Assembly (NCBI GenBank): GCA_003254905.1
Contig: QANU01047353.1
Coordinates: forward strand, 170,986 to 234,985
Source: Nissolia schottii
Taxonomy: Eukaryota > Streptophyta > Magnoliopsida > Fabales > Fabaceae
Reading direction: 5' to 3'
DNA length: 64,000 nt
The notes below the pieces were generated by a model. The model had not been told where the DNA came from. It saw nothing but the letters and a program-made list of their open reading frames with translations, and searched no databases. Shown here one piece after another: positions 48,290 to 59,877 of the stretch. Both the position numbers and the translations under genes were made by a program. The first letter of the stretch is position 1, and each line of letters opens with the position of its first letter.

Positions 48290-48570
48290 AAAATAAAATG
48301 AAAATAAGAAGGAAGGAAAGGGAAATGTCGGTTGAGGATGAGAGGAAAGGGACCGGACTGTGGGGCCCACATGGTGGGGGGAATAGGAGGAATAGAGGAG
48401 CATGTGGTGTTACGTGGCAAACTGCCATAACCGACAGTAACCGTGACTTTGTCATAAATCATTGTCGTTGCCTTCACCTCGAGTTCCGTGTTGCTTCCTT
48501 TCTTTCTCCCCTTGTCACTCTCTCTCTCTCTCACAGTAGAAAGAGAAACCTCATGTAGGTCTGTTTTATA
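48290..48570. promoter_or_regulatory. GC-richer island with GGGGCCCAC and CT run
   Basis: Contains TGGGGCCCACATGGTGGGGG (about 48361), a TTACGTGGC (about 48411), ACCGACAGTAACCGTGAC and a (CT)n run at about 48518-48533. It reads like a plant promoter plus leader, but no open frame downstream resembles a protein. It may serve an undetected non-coding transcript or be a promoter relic. Confidence 0.35.
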
Positions 48571-48639
48571 TGCTACTGTATGCTCACTCAATTACGTTTT
48601 ATTTATTTATTATTTGATAAAATTTTAATATTAAAATTA

Positions 48640-48954
48640 GGATTGATAATATGAGTCTAATCTATTTATTAGATTAAATAGGTAAATTAAATGTATAAAA
48701 TTTACCTCGCAACAAAAATTCTCTTTTAATTCGACCCGTTTGACATGAGTTTAAATAGACTGAATTCACACGAATCAATTTGGTCAATTTAGTATTAAAA
48801 TAGGTATGGCTCATAGATTAGCTTATTTACTCGCATTAAATAAATATACTAAACATATAAAATTTAACCCACGCAAAAATTTAGAAAATCTTATTCAACC
48901 CACAGGTTAAGCCCTAATTGGTTAAACAGGTTGGTTTGACCTATTTGATAACTC
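48640..48954. mobile_element. TA-flanked MITE
   Basis: Left end GGATTGATAATATGAG; reverse complement of right GAGTTATCAAATAGGTC; TA on both sides (48638-48639, 48955-48956). Inner repeated blocks TAAATAGG(T)AAATTAAATG-like and TATAAAATTTA(C/A)CC occur twice. Related in structure to 58263-58560. Confidence 0.6.
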
Positions 48955-51749
48955 TAATTAAAATCTTATTATAAATAGTAAATAAGGTGTAATAAATCTT
49001 ATTAAATGAGTATAAATAATATAATTTCTCACATAAACCTTTTAAACTAACGCATCTCCGTAAGTCATAACAATTAAATAAATATAACAAAGTAAAAAAT
49101 TATAAAGTCATCATCTCTCTCAAATAAGGTTTAGTAAGGATTGAACTCTTACCTTTTATATAGTCACCGAGGCTTTGATATATATTAAGTTATCATCTCT
49201 CTCAAAAATTTAAACTAATAGATAAAGACAAATGAATGATTTTATATATATGTCTCTTGACAAAAATTAAATCAATATTATCATCTCAAATACTAACAAC
49301 TAGATAATGTAAAAAAAAACTAAAAAATGTGATATTTATAATTTGATTGATCCATGTTAGGGTCGAGTTCTTATTGAATCCTAATCTATTCCTAACAGGC
49401 ATATATAAATAATTATATTCAATTTTCATCCTACTCGCAGCGAGACAAATTTTATCCTATCAATGGATTGGATTGAGATGGTTATTTTGGTGAGCAAAGT
49501 TGACAAGATTTAGATTCAAAGTTTAGAATTTCACATTTTATATTTTTAATTTACTCTTTCAATCTTACGTAAAATATCAATTTTTACAACCTTACTAACA
49601 AGGCATCAATTGGTTCTTTTTGAAGATTTTTTCCTAAACAAAATTCATGTATATATTGACAAAATTGACGAATAACAGTTTTACGAAACAACCAATTCTT
49701 TTTACCTATAAAAATCAAGCCCGCCACCCTAGCTATCTATAACTGTTTGGTTTCTCTAGATCCATGTGCCTTTCAAATGCTTGACCAAAGATATAATCTT
49801 TGTTAGTAATTTGCATCTTATAGTAATTTCTTGACCAACATGTGAAGTGTGGTCTACACATATATTATTAGAAAAATGGTATTCTAGTCTTGGTGTTTGG
49901 CCCTAGTATTTTGCCGCTATCGACGCCAAAACATGGGCAATTAATTACTATTGTATCAAATTTAAATTATTGATTTTTTTTTAACTTTGAAAAATTGAGT
50001 TTCAAATTAACTACATAAAGAATTGTACAAATAAAAATTTATTGTTCTTTCATGCACTATTTGAGTACATTTATTAACACTAGTCTATAAGTAGTTTAAT
50101 TTTAATTTTAATTCTCGTGTAAATTGTATAAAAAAAATCTAAATATATATATCAAGATACTTTTATCCTATACATTTAAATATAAATGTGTATATTCATG
50201 CATAACTTAATCATACATAAATATATTATTCTCGTATGTATATATATATAAATAAAGATCTTTTACTCCTTAATAATAAAAGGATATTATTCCTTTAAGC
50301 CCTAATTCATTTTTATGTAAATTATCATTTTAATATTATTTATTTATATTGTTATAGTTCCTAATATGACTTGATTTCAAAGATTATTTTATACTTTACT
50401 TTATTTATTTAAATTAAAAACTGGCATTGTAATTATCAATTTATTTACATTTGATATTTTTTTTTACCAACAACGTTACCGTTTTAATCAACAGAAAATG
50501 TATAATATTTTCATTTTAAGAAAAAGTCATCAAATGAATTATCACATCAATGTTTGTCCTTATCCCAATTTTTATTAAGACCATTGTCCTTATCCTGAAT
50601 GTTTTTCTCATCTGATGTGATTCTAAGTAGATTCGTATAATTTATTGATATTTGTTATAGTTAATTATTATTATTATTTGTTGTAGAATTTAATTGTGTA
50701 TTAGATTGTATGATATGAATTTCACAAACTTTCTTACCTTTCAACTTATTAAAGTTATGAAATTATATTGTTATATTTTTAAAAATAGATAATTTTAATA
50801 ATGTTTTTTTATTAACCCAAGCTTAAAAAACATAACAGTTTCATAAATTTTAATTGAATGGCATGCATAATATAAGTTATTATAATAATATCATGGAAAT
50901 CATTTATGTACAAGAGAACATGATCTGAACCCAAAAGGTGGGGTGAGAGGTTTGATTTGTTGTTAGATTGTCATAGATTCATCTGGAAATTCTTTTGACG
51001 TGACAATGAACATATCCAAAATGTGATATTTTTGTATGAATTAATTAAAGTTTGTGATGAGCTACTCATGGATATTAACTTGAGCTCAGTTTTGAGATAA
51101 TGGTTCTTTAATTAGCCGTGACAATTGTCTTCTTTATATTTGTGTGATATAGTTGATGACGAAAACCATGAACTAACAAAGAAGACAAAAGGCGTCCAGT
51201 TAGTTAAGTCATTAAACATAAGCTGGTTGAAAAGTTTAAATAGTTTATAAAAAGATAATGCTTAAATGCTAGTGTGTGATCTTAGGTATGTACTAATATA
51301 AGTTAACGTAGATGTCTAAAAAGATTTGGTTGAGGTGAATATCTTTCAACCCTTAGATTAAAAAGATTAATTTTTATGTATCGATAATATGATAATATAA
51401 TAATTTCATAATTTCAAGTCATGGAAATTTAAATGAGTGAAATTCATAGTAGATAAATCTTTTATGAATTTAATTTTTATTCACCGATAATGTAAAAAAA
51501 TCTCACATTGTTATTAAATTATGTGTTATTATATTAGTCAAATTAATTTTTTAAAATAATAAATGTGAAAATTAATATTTTTAATTATATGAAAATAAGA
51601 CAGTAGATGATTAAATGATTGTAATAACAACATTAAACTCAATATCTATTATGATTTGACATTTCTTCAATTTGTACTGATGGATATATAGTGTAAAGAA
51701 ATTATTAGTATTCTCTTAATTAAAAAGGAAAAAAGAAATAGGAAAAAGG
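48955..51749. other. Intergenic DNA, nothing recognised
   Basis: Long AT-rich block. ATCATCTCTCTCAAA occurs twice (about 49110 and 49193). A scrap near 49360-49450 resembles the GGGATGG / CCATCC repeats. No gene. Confidence 0.4.
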
Positions 51750-51965
51750 GCATGATTATTATATATAACGTTGTAGGCAGTTGGTTGGTCGTTAGGTGGT
51801 TTTGCTTTCGGTTGAAGGATTCCTCTCTCTCTTTCGTCGGTTGCTCTCTCTCTCTCTCTCTCTCATGTCTTTTTCCATTCTAAGGTTTGACCAATTTTCC
51901 ACGCCTCATTTCTACCCCCAAATTATTTTATCTATTTTTTTGGCTTTAATTGAAAGGATCCGATT
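51750..51965. promoter_or_regulatory. GC-richer patch with CT microsatellite
   Basis: TTGGTTGGTCGTTAGGTGG and a TTCGTCGG are followed by (CT)n at about 51845-51864. Promoter-leader-like composition, but no gene found after it. Confidence 0.3.
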
Positions 51966-53950
51966 GACCTACGGTTTACCCATCATGAGATTTCAATTTA
52001 AATATTTTAATTAGGAAATTTTATAAATTTAAAGAGTTTAGTCATTTTTAATACTATTATTTAAATTAAATAATTCTATGATTTAAATTATATTATAATA
52101 TCATATGTTATGTTTTTATTTTATTTATCTAATTTTATGTAAAATTTTAATTTTAACAATCTTGTCAACAATTTAAGATAATAGTCTCTTCTAATGTATA
52201 TTTTTTCTTCACAAGGCTCGAATTAAAGGCCACTAATTAAGAGATTGGTGCATTTTATATCACTCAAACTAATTATGTATTTTCTTCCCTTGTTTTTTTT
52301 ATTTTTTATTTAATTCAAGAACTTTCGGAAAAGAAGCCAAATGAAATTACACCTCCTTTTTATGTGAATCCCATTTGGTTGAACATAGAATATCCCTTTC
52401 TTCCTAAACACACTTTGTAGATACGAGAGAGAAAGGGAGTGACTCACCTTCCTCTCAACCCCCCACCCCTCTCTACTCATGAAAATTATTGTTTATAATT
52501 TGAAAAAGTTATTTTTCCGTTGTTAAGGATTTTTGCTCATAAGTACTCTTAGAATAATTACTAATTTGTAATAAAAAAATAGTATTTAAAAAATAGTTTA
52601 AAAAATGCATTTTTTAATTACTTCATAATTCATAGTAATGTTTCTTGAACATTTATACGTATAAAGAAATACTAACTTTGAGCCATCCAAATGAAATACA
52701 GAAAAGAAAGAAAGGGAGCAATTACAAATCAAATAATCACACGAAGAGAGGCAAACTTAAAAGATTACTTGATTGGTTTTAGGTTTTAGAGTTTAGTTTA
52801 TTGGGTGGTAGAGTTCTATGACTTAATACTATGATGAGTTTTTTTTAAAAATGAGATTTATAACATTGTCACCCCGTAAGACGTCCATAAATGACGTGCT
52901 TTATATTGATAAATATAATGAGGATATAGTATTTTAGCTAATTGACGAAGAGAAAAAATAGAATAGAAACCACATAACAACACTAATTAAAATGAGAAGA
53001 AGAAAAATCTAATACAGGTATACCACAAATTATACAAGTGCATTATTCTTAATGGTTTCTTTCCGTTACTCAAAACAAAATGCTTAGCTACATGTGTGTT
53101 TCCACAATAACTCACCCACTCGATGTTCTTGGCACACAGCCGCACGTATGTTTGTGTTACGGCAAGACCCATGTCCACATTCTCACCTCAATACCGTAAG
53201 ATATTTATCCATGAACTAAGTCCATATATAAAGACTTATTAGAAGTCTACAATTAACAATGTAAGACTTCAACCTTAACTAAAACTTGCAAGACTAACTA
53301 AGTTTGAAACACACTTAAGGCCCATGTTTAATACTTGACTCGACTAATATTGACTCCTAGGTGGCCTTTTTAATACCCTCTCAATAAAATCATCAATTAT
53401 TTTTATAACTCAAACTCATTAGAGAGCCTAATTCAGTAGAATATAGTATTGAATAAGAGAATCTGGATGACATAAGTATCTCATTGAATTGTAAAAAAAG
53501 AAAAAAAGAGGAAAGAAACGGCCGGGTGAAAGGAAAAATATAAATTATAAAATATAAAATATAATATAAAATGAAATTGAAAAGTAAGTTGCCAAAGAGA
53601 TCTTGAATATCTCGTCATGATGCATCTTCTCAAGTTGGCATATGTGAGGGACCGCATGTGCATTCATGTTCATAAAATAAATAAAATGTGGGTCCATTTC
53701 TTATTGACAAGTTGTTGGGTGGTTAATTTAGCAGAAAAAAGGTTGTTGGGTAGTTAGATCTCATAAAACAAAGAACAAAGGAGAGAATGGGATAGATGTA
53801 GAAGATATATAAAAATGAATGTAACTTTGCATGGATAATATTTCCTTTGCAAATTCTTGCTCTGGCTACATATGTATGTCAAACTGAAAAAGCTAGCCTT
53901 TACGTTTTATAAAGTGTTACAAATCTCATAATTAGCTAGGTTTTATAAAT
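51966..53950. other. Intergenic DNA, nothing recognised
   Basis: AT-rich; a C-rich patch at 52440-52480 (CCCCCCACCCC) has no frame. No element ends seen. Confidence 0.4.
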
Positions 53951-54036
53951 TGTTACAAATTTTACGTTGGGGAGTCGTGTCATTCTAAATGTGATATTTA
54001 AATCCATAAATTTTCTCACTCACTAAGTTAGTCTTA

Positions 54037-54230
54037 GGGATGACAATATATACTCTATTAGTGAGTATTAGTCCTACTCAATCCGTGTGGGGCAAGTTTA
54101 AAGCCCTATATGCAAAGAAACAAAGTAGCAGCCAGGGTGGCTGAATAAACATTATGAGGCAGGGCAGGGCGGGTTTGAGTTTGGGTTTAGGGTACCGGCC
54201 CTACCCTAGCTACCCTACTCGCACCCTTAA
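54037..54230. mobile_element. GGGATGACAAT repeat fragment
   Basis: Begins at a TA with GGGATGACAATATATAC and carries GGGCAGGGCGGGTTTGAG and GTACCGGCCCTACCC inside. The right end (TACTCGCACCC, then TTA) is not a good mirror of the left, so it is truncated or diverged. Confidence 0.4.
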
Positions 54231-54319
54231 CATGGATGAAACAATGTGTTTCCTGTTTATTCTTTTCATAATTGATATTGAGATTGAGGGGTTATAATTA
54301 TCATTATATATATATTAGT

Positions 54320-54512
54320 GATTTTTTTGTGTGGATTTTTTGGGTGTCCATTGCTGATAATAGTCACGAATTCTCTCGCAATAATTGAGCTTACACGAAG
54401 TGGTAAACTACTAACTACAAAATATTTTTCCATTCCTATGAGTGAGGATCGAACTCACACCAACATGGTTAAGGGACGAGGTAATAACTACCACCACGTC
54501 ACACCTCATAGT
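54320..54512 (-). mobile_element. tRNA-headed SINE, second copy
   Basis: Minus strand: box-A-like GACGTGGTGGTAGTTATTAC, box-B-like GAGTTCGATCCTCA, a body matching the 30354-30545 copy (AAAATATTT next to TAGTAGTTTACC-like sequence) and an A-rich end at about 54320. Confidence 0.6.
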
Positions 54513-54712
54513 TTATATATTAGTGATTTTGTGTTATACAAAATTGATCACTTGATTGTATTTTAGCACTTAATTGTGTAAATGTGAACTTATATTTTGA
54601 TTATTTTAAATGAGTTGTTACTTATTTATGCAAATCTGTGGTAGGGTGTCGGTTCAACTCTTTTTTACAAGTAGGGTATGGGGTGTGATTTTTAATAAAT
54701 AGATTATTATTA

Positions 54713-55256
54713 GAGATGACAAAAAAAACCAGCAAACACATATATCTACGGATATTATCTGTGATGGGTATAGTTATGAGGGCTAATTTTGTATCTACGC
54801 GGACGAATATCCATACCCACTTGCTAATGGGGACGAAGACAAGAATTGAGATATCTGATTCATTGATACCCGCTAAATACCCTCTAATACATAACATTAC
54901 TTAAATATTCCCAATTATATGAAAATATAAAATTATATATAGAAAAAAACCCTTATATGAAAAATACTATTGATTTATTTATTATGTATTTAATTAATTT
55001 AAATTGTGATGTGTAAGTTATTACAAAAAAAAAATTGTGACGTGTAAGTAGTAGGCTATATTATAATTTATAGTTATGGTTTTTTAAAATCTTTTTGACA
55101 AATACCCACAGAAATTCGTGGAGATTCATATCTCCACGGATAACGAGTGATGAATATCCGTGATGGATACAAATACAGGTACAGGTAACAAAACACTAAA
55201 CGGGTATGGGTAATAGGGAATATGTATTTGGCTCCACGGATACTCATTGTCATCCC
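54713..55256. mobile_element. TA-flanked MITE, GATATCC-rich
   Basis: Left end GAGATGACAAAAAAAACC; reverse complement of right GGGATGACAATGAGTATCC; TA on both sides (54711-54712, 55257-55258). Subterminal repeats of CCACGGATA, GGACGAATATCC and GGGTATGGGTA are arranged in opposite orientations. AT-rich core, no transposase. A scrap of the same family lies at 4404-4590. Confidence 0.65.
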
Positions 55257-55924
55257 TAACTAGTACCTTAACCTAGCTGACTCATTGCTATGCATAGCCA
55301 ACATTTTGGGTTGTCCTTCCTTTGGACTTAATTTCATAGTATTGGTGCTTTCATTGAGTAATCGACACATAGAATTAGCAACCTAGGAAAGGAGGGATCA
55401 CGAAAACTATTTGCAAAGGGTAGACGAATGTCGCTTAGAGTGGACAACTGTAATTGTCTAGCCTTTAAATGAGGGAGACAATGTTACAAATCTTACATCA
55501 GGTAGTCATATCTTATAAATGTGGTACTTAAGTTCAAAAGCTCTCACACTCACTAAGATAGTTTTTTTGGTTGATCTTTCCCTTGACTTAAAGTACTACA
55601 TTTAAATGACATCACTCTTCAACGTGAAATTTGTAACATTAACACCAAATTTTAAGGCTGACAATCATGATGACTCAATCTAGTTTGCCTATTATTGTTG
55701 GATATATGCTTAATTCATTATCTACATGTTCAAAAATAAAATGACAAATCTTTTATAACATAAACAAAAGGAAACGAAGAGAGTTAAATTATTTACTTCG
55801 AGGAGTAAGAGAAAAAAAAGCAACACATTTTGTTTTTGTAATAAGGTGGTTTTGAGAGAGGGAAAGTTAATTTATTTTAAGCCACACTTTAAAAAAAAAA
55901 AGAATATGGCAAATTATATCAATT

Positions 55925-56230
55925 TCTTATGAGGTCCATTAATATTATATTTATTCTCTTCAATTTACAAGTTAACACTTGTTTCTGTCGTCTCCAAATA
56001 ATTTTTAAAAACTCAAATTACCCTTTAAAATAAAAAGACCCTTATCTTGAATCTTTTAACCTCAATCTTCTATCTTCATGTACATCCAATGCTCAATCAC
56101 ATCTTTGGAATTCAAAAAATTATCGAAAAACAATTAAGACGCATGAGTACAAAATTATAAATCAGAAGGAGACAAGTGTTTAACAAATCTTAAGACAAGT
56201 GTCAATATGAATGAATCTTAATTATTATTG
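55925..56230. mobile_element. MITE, second copy of the 28375 family
   Basis: Left end GGTCCATTAATATTATATTT, then TTCAATTTACAAGTTAACACTTG; the mirrored right side carries GACAAGTGTTTAAC and CAATATGAATGAATC. Inner block AAATAATTTTTAAAAACTCAA matches the other copy. Confidence 0.5.
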
Positions 56231-57739
56231 ATGAAAGACTATTTATACGAATTCAAGATTAATTTTATTGCCCAGATAATATAAAAGAGTTTTACATTTA
56301 AAGAAAATGTAGCATCATTTTGGTAGGAACATAAGCATAAGGATGAGCCCCAAAAATTTGACAAATAAAGGTCGGTTTGGGCCTACCAAAAATGGAGTCC
56401 TTGCTGCCGCCCCCACACCAACACCAACCGCTGTGTGTGTGTCTCTCAGACCATCAGTTGTTTCCTTTTCTTATTCCTAATTATCCTACATGGAGCTGAC
56501 ACGATGATATGACCCAATGTGTGTTTTTTTATTTATTTATTTTATTATTACACAAACAACTAAAAATTAACGTGGGTTGGTGTATATGGTTGAATCCTCT
56601 GTCCTCATTAAAAGTTTTGGGTTCGAGCATTAGAATTAGAAAATATTACATAATAATAAGTGACATTTGCATTATCTGATACTTAGTTAAAAGAAGTACC
56701 TTCAAATTTGTCGTCATCTATTATCTTATCTAGAAAGGAAGTCTTGAATTATTTCTAATTAATTTTGAAATTATAGCTCTGTTACTATTGCACCTAACTA
56801 ATATTAGTATTTAGGGCGGGTTATAATAAAAAAGTTGAATGCTAATGTTTTAGCTTATGTTTGTCCGTACAACACATGACCAAAAGCGAAAGTTTATAGC
56901 TAATGAAATATTCAATTTAGTACTATAAAGTTTTAATATATCCTCAGTTTGTTGTTATTTCGTTTATAAAACTTTATATACATCATGGAACTTGTTTTCT
57001 TTATTTAATTGAAAAATTAAAGACTTCAGCATGATGTTAAATTTTCTATCTAGCAGATTATTCTTAATTATGTAATGGCATTGGATCTGATGATCAGCTG
57101 AGTCAGTTCAGTCAAGAATTTGGTCCTCACTCTTGACAATTTGTTCATAGTAAATTGATTAAATTCGCGTGACCTTATTCCACCTAAAACAGATTGAACT
57201 TGTCTTAATGAAAAATAAATTGAAACTTCACAAGGCGCGCAACTCATTGAATCTAAAACACAGTACATCAATCACTTTGTTATGAAGTGCATTCTATAAA
57301 ATATAAAAAATATAATTATTTACAAGTGTAAAGTATTTTACAAAAATCACCTTAAATTATAACAAAGGTGTTGACGAAATGATAAAGGCACATTATAATC
57401 CGAGAAAAAAATATTTACCCCCCACACATATTAGTCTTCCTCCTTAATAATAGAGCTTGAGAGAAATTCTTATGTAAGCACAAATTTAACGCATCACTTT
57501 TAAACGTACAAAGTGTTTTTGGGTCTAATGGCTTCTCCAGGTCATAGCGTACCTCTATAATTACGTTAACATCATTCCTATAATTTATTGTACGTTTCAC
57601 TAAGTGTTTTTAAGTCCAAGTGAGACCCATGTACTTTTGTGGTATGTGCCCAAAGATGACGTGTTAAACTTATATTCACACAAGAATTTCTTTAGAGTTA
57701 GGACACCCTAATAGCTAGGTCGAATGCACATGTACGAGT
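56231..57739. other. Intergenic DNA with a possible SINE head
   Basis: At about 56568-56640, GTGGGTTGGTGTATATGGTTG and then GGGTTCGAGCA have pol III box A/B spacing, with an A/T-rich end after it: a likely SINE fragment. A GC-richer scrap (56370-56450) includes GGTTTGGGCCTACC. No gene. Confidence 0.35.
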
Positions 57740-58255
57740 GCGGGGGCGCTTGCCCCCACTTTGATTTGTAATTTTTCTACAAAAGCATGAGTACATAGAG
57801 AGTTTTGCTTCCGCTAGGTGACTAACATTGCACTTACGTTAAAATAAACATTATTTAAAAAAATAAATTTATTCTTTTATTATTTTAATGCACTCATTTC
57901 ACTATTATTAGCTTTTGTCTTATGGATAACTATTGTATTCGTTGAAATAATTTTTTTTCTGCCATGAATATTATGAAAAAAAAATTGGCTTTATAATTGT
58001 ATGGAAGATGAAAAATTGAATGATTCTTTGATAACATATATTGAAAAGGAGATAGACGATGGCATTGATAACAAAAAAGATCTTTCAACATTTTTTTAAA
58101 ATATGAAAATTAGAAAGAACAATTGTAAATTGACTTTTTGGTATTTTGGATTAATATCATTTTTTATGCCTAAATGTAATTATGTGAAAATTTTTAGTGT
58201 GCTTTTGTAATTTTGCCCCCATAACCTAAATTTCTTGGATTTGTCATTGCCCAAT
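57740..58255 (+). pseudogene. hAT-type transposase C-terminal remnant
   Basis: At 58001-58084 the plus strand reads MEDEKLNDSLITYIEKEIDD, then GIDNKKDLSTF. This resembles the end of the dimerisation domain of plant hAT transposases of the TTF/ZMYM-like kind (usual pattern: NRMGDEWLNDCLVTYIEKDIF). Upstream, ATTATTAGCTTTTGTCTTATGG and TGCATTGCACTTACG-like DNA give no continuous frame. Downstream GCCCCCATAACCTAAATTTC is typical non-coding tail of such elements. Only the end of the gene survives, with a stop soon after STF. Ends are approximate. Confidence 0.55.
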
Positions 58256-58262
58256 AGTATTA

Positions 58263-58560
58263 GGGTTGTCATATGGGCCAATCTGGCTAACTAGCAGGCC
58301 TAAATGGGTCAGGCATTAACGGACTTTTACTATTCGCGGACCAGTTTTAATGTGTTTGGTCCGTTCATTTATGTGGGTAAACAGGTTAGTACGTGAGTTT
58401 TACCTATGTTAATACTCAATGGGCCAATTTGGCCCATAGGTTAAATAGGTCGGACCTAAACGAACTTTTGCTATTCGCGGGCCAAATTTTATATGTTTGG
58501 TCCATCCATTTAATCGGGTAAACGGGCCAGGCTCGTCGGCTGAGCTTATTTTAACAGCCC
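58263..58560. mobile_element. TA-flanked MITE with internal duplication
   Basis: Left end GGGTTGTCATATGGGCC; reverse complement of right GGGCTGTTAAAATAAGC; TA on both sides (58261-58262, 58561-58562). Two internal units of about 130 bp share CTATTCGCGG(A/G)CCA, TATGTTTGGTCC-like and GGGTAAAC(A/G)GG blocks. No coding capacity. Confidence 0.65.
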
Positions 58561-58892
58561 TAGATAGCATGTTGGTTTGGTACTAGTTGTCATCAAGACA
58601 TGCCTCCAAGCTCTTCAACAACTTACCGACTACCCGTCAATGTAGTCCTCAAATTGGCTGTTAAAATTAAGCTCACCTCCTTATGACATATGAGATTAGA
58701 CTATTCCTTACCAATATATTGGCAATGTAAAACTTTTGTATACTATCATTTAATCAAATCTTGTCACATAAGTAAAAAATAGTTGATTTTCTCACCCTCT
58801 ATTTAAAAACTCATATACATAGAATGATTTACTTAAATAACAGTGTAAATAACAATTTGTGCTAACCTTCATGGCTTTAATTGGATGTTAGC
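58561..58892. other. Intergenic DNA with a weak hairpin repeat
   Basis: About 58715-58860 shows TATTGGCAATGTAAAACTTTTG against a mirrored ACAGTGTAAATAACAATTTG, possibly an old MITE related to 45115-45260. Not resolved. Confidence 0.35.
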
Positions 58893-59248
58893 AATGTCCA
58901 CATTTAATTTTGGAAAATAAAACTACTATTCCACTATGTGAATCAGCTTTTAAGTATGGACAACTCCATAATTATTTTTATTTAAATTAATGACACTTTA
59001 ACTTTTTCTCTCACATATTAATTTCACACATGATCACATTAAAAGGCACTTGATATTTTTATTTTTAATGTGGTCATGCACTTGATTTTTTATTTGAATT
59101 TAATGTGATCACATGTGAAATTAATAAGTGAGAAAAAAATTTAAAGTATCATTAATACAAATAAAAGAAAATTACAGAGTTAGCCACACTTAAAATTTGA
59201 TTCACATAATAGTATAGTGATTTTATTGTCCAATATTAAATGTACATT
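58893..59248. mobile_element. Foldback MITE with arms of about 150 bp
   Basis: The left arm from AATGTCCACATTTAATTTTGG pairs along nearly its whole length with the right arm, whose reverse complement starts AATGTACATTTAATATTGG. Matched pairs include TATGTGAATCA, TTTTAAGT(A/G)TGG and TAATTTCACA(C/T)(A/G)TGATCACATTAAA. The short centre is AT-rich. One of the longest hairpins in the window; it sits about 1 kb upstream of the CTP synthase start. Confidence 0.8.
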
Positions 59249-59253
59249 ATTAA

Positions 59254-59877
59254 GAACATGTCCAATGGAGCCAATGGAGGGAGTAAGGGACCAATTTGGT
59301 CCTCTCAAGGTCCCATCATCACTTTACGTCATAAAAAGTAAGATTTATATCATAAAAAAAAAATAAATGAGGACCGAAGTCTTTATTTTCTCTTCAATGA
59401 AAATGATTTATCTTGATTATGGTCTCACATATATTTTTTTTAAAATAACAAAATAATTAATATATTTTATTTTAATATATTGTGTTATGATTGATATCTA
59501 TAAAGTAATTTTTTTCAACATTTTTTTTAATAAATAAAAATGATGAGAATCCCTTGTTATCAAATATTAATTGGTGTGTCGGAGTCTCTGTTTAGAGGGA
59601 CTTTTGGAACTTGGGACATGAGCCAAGTCCCTTAAACTCGCCCCCTCACCCTTTCTTCAATTTTAGGATTTGGTTTGATACTAAAAATAAGATAGAGAAA
59701 TAAAGATATAAAAATAAAGACATAAAAATTTCTTATCCCCCAAGTGTCCTCCAATAAATTTTTTTGTCCTATTGTCTTTATCTCTTATGTCTATAATATC
59801 AAATGCAACCTAGTGTACCTAGCGCTTCTGTTTTTGGTCATAAGAGAGACTTAATTTTGTAACTATTGGACATGCTC
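59254..59877. mobile_element. PIF/Harbinger-type (Tourist-like) MITE
   Basis: Left end GAACATGTCCAATGG; reverse complement of right GAGCATGTCCAATAG; TTAA on both sides (59250-59253, 59878-59881), consistent with the TWA target choice of this superfamily. It contains a later TA-flanked insertion at 59666-59810. No transposase. Confidence 0.7.
59666..59810. mobile_element. MITE nested in the Tourist-like element
   Basis: Left end GGATTTGGTTTGATACTAAAA-like; reverse complement of right GGTTGCATTTGATATTATAG; TA on both sides. AGAGA(A/T)AAAGA and GACATAA blocks mirror each other. Confidence 0.6.

Larger units (their letters stand above)
53951..55640 (+). mobile_element. Old small LTR element with nested insertions
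   Basis: Fossil. Two related LTR-like blocks begin TGTTACAAAT (53951 and 55482) and share GTAG/GGAGTCGTGTC-like sequence and CTCACTCACTAAG. The first is split by a repeat fragment (54037-54230), a SINE (54320-54512) and a MITE (54713-55256), resuming at about 55259. A TTGGTGCTTTCATTGAG block (about 55342) resembles the start of internal regions of legume LTR elements, and GAGGGAGACA precedes the second block as a purine tract. No coding region remains. Broken, and old enough to have taken in three insertions. Confidence 0.45.

Noticed and set aside
48252-48591. Overlapping open frames on both strands in the GC-richer island
   Set aside because: Composition-driven; neither strand gives a protein resembling a family.
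57068-57271. 67-codon minus-strand frame (NKLSRVRTKFLTELTQ...)
   Set aside because: Vaguely protein-like, but no family recognised, no splice support and flanked by AT-rich DNA.
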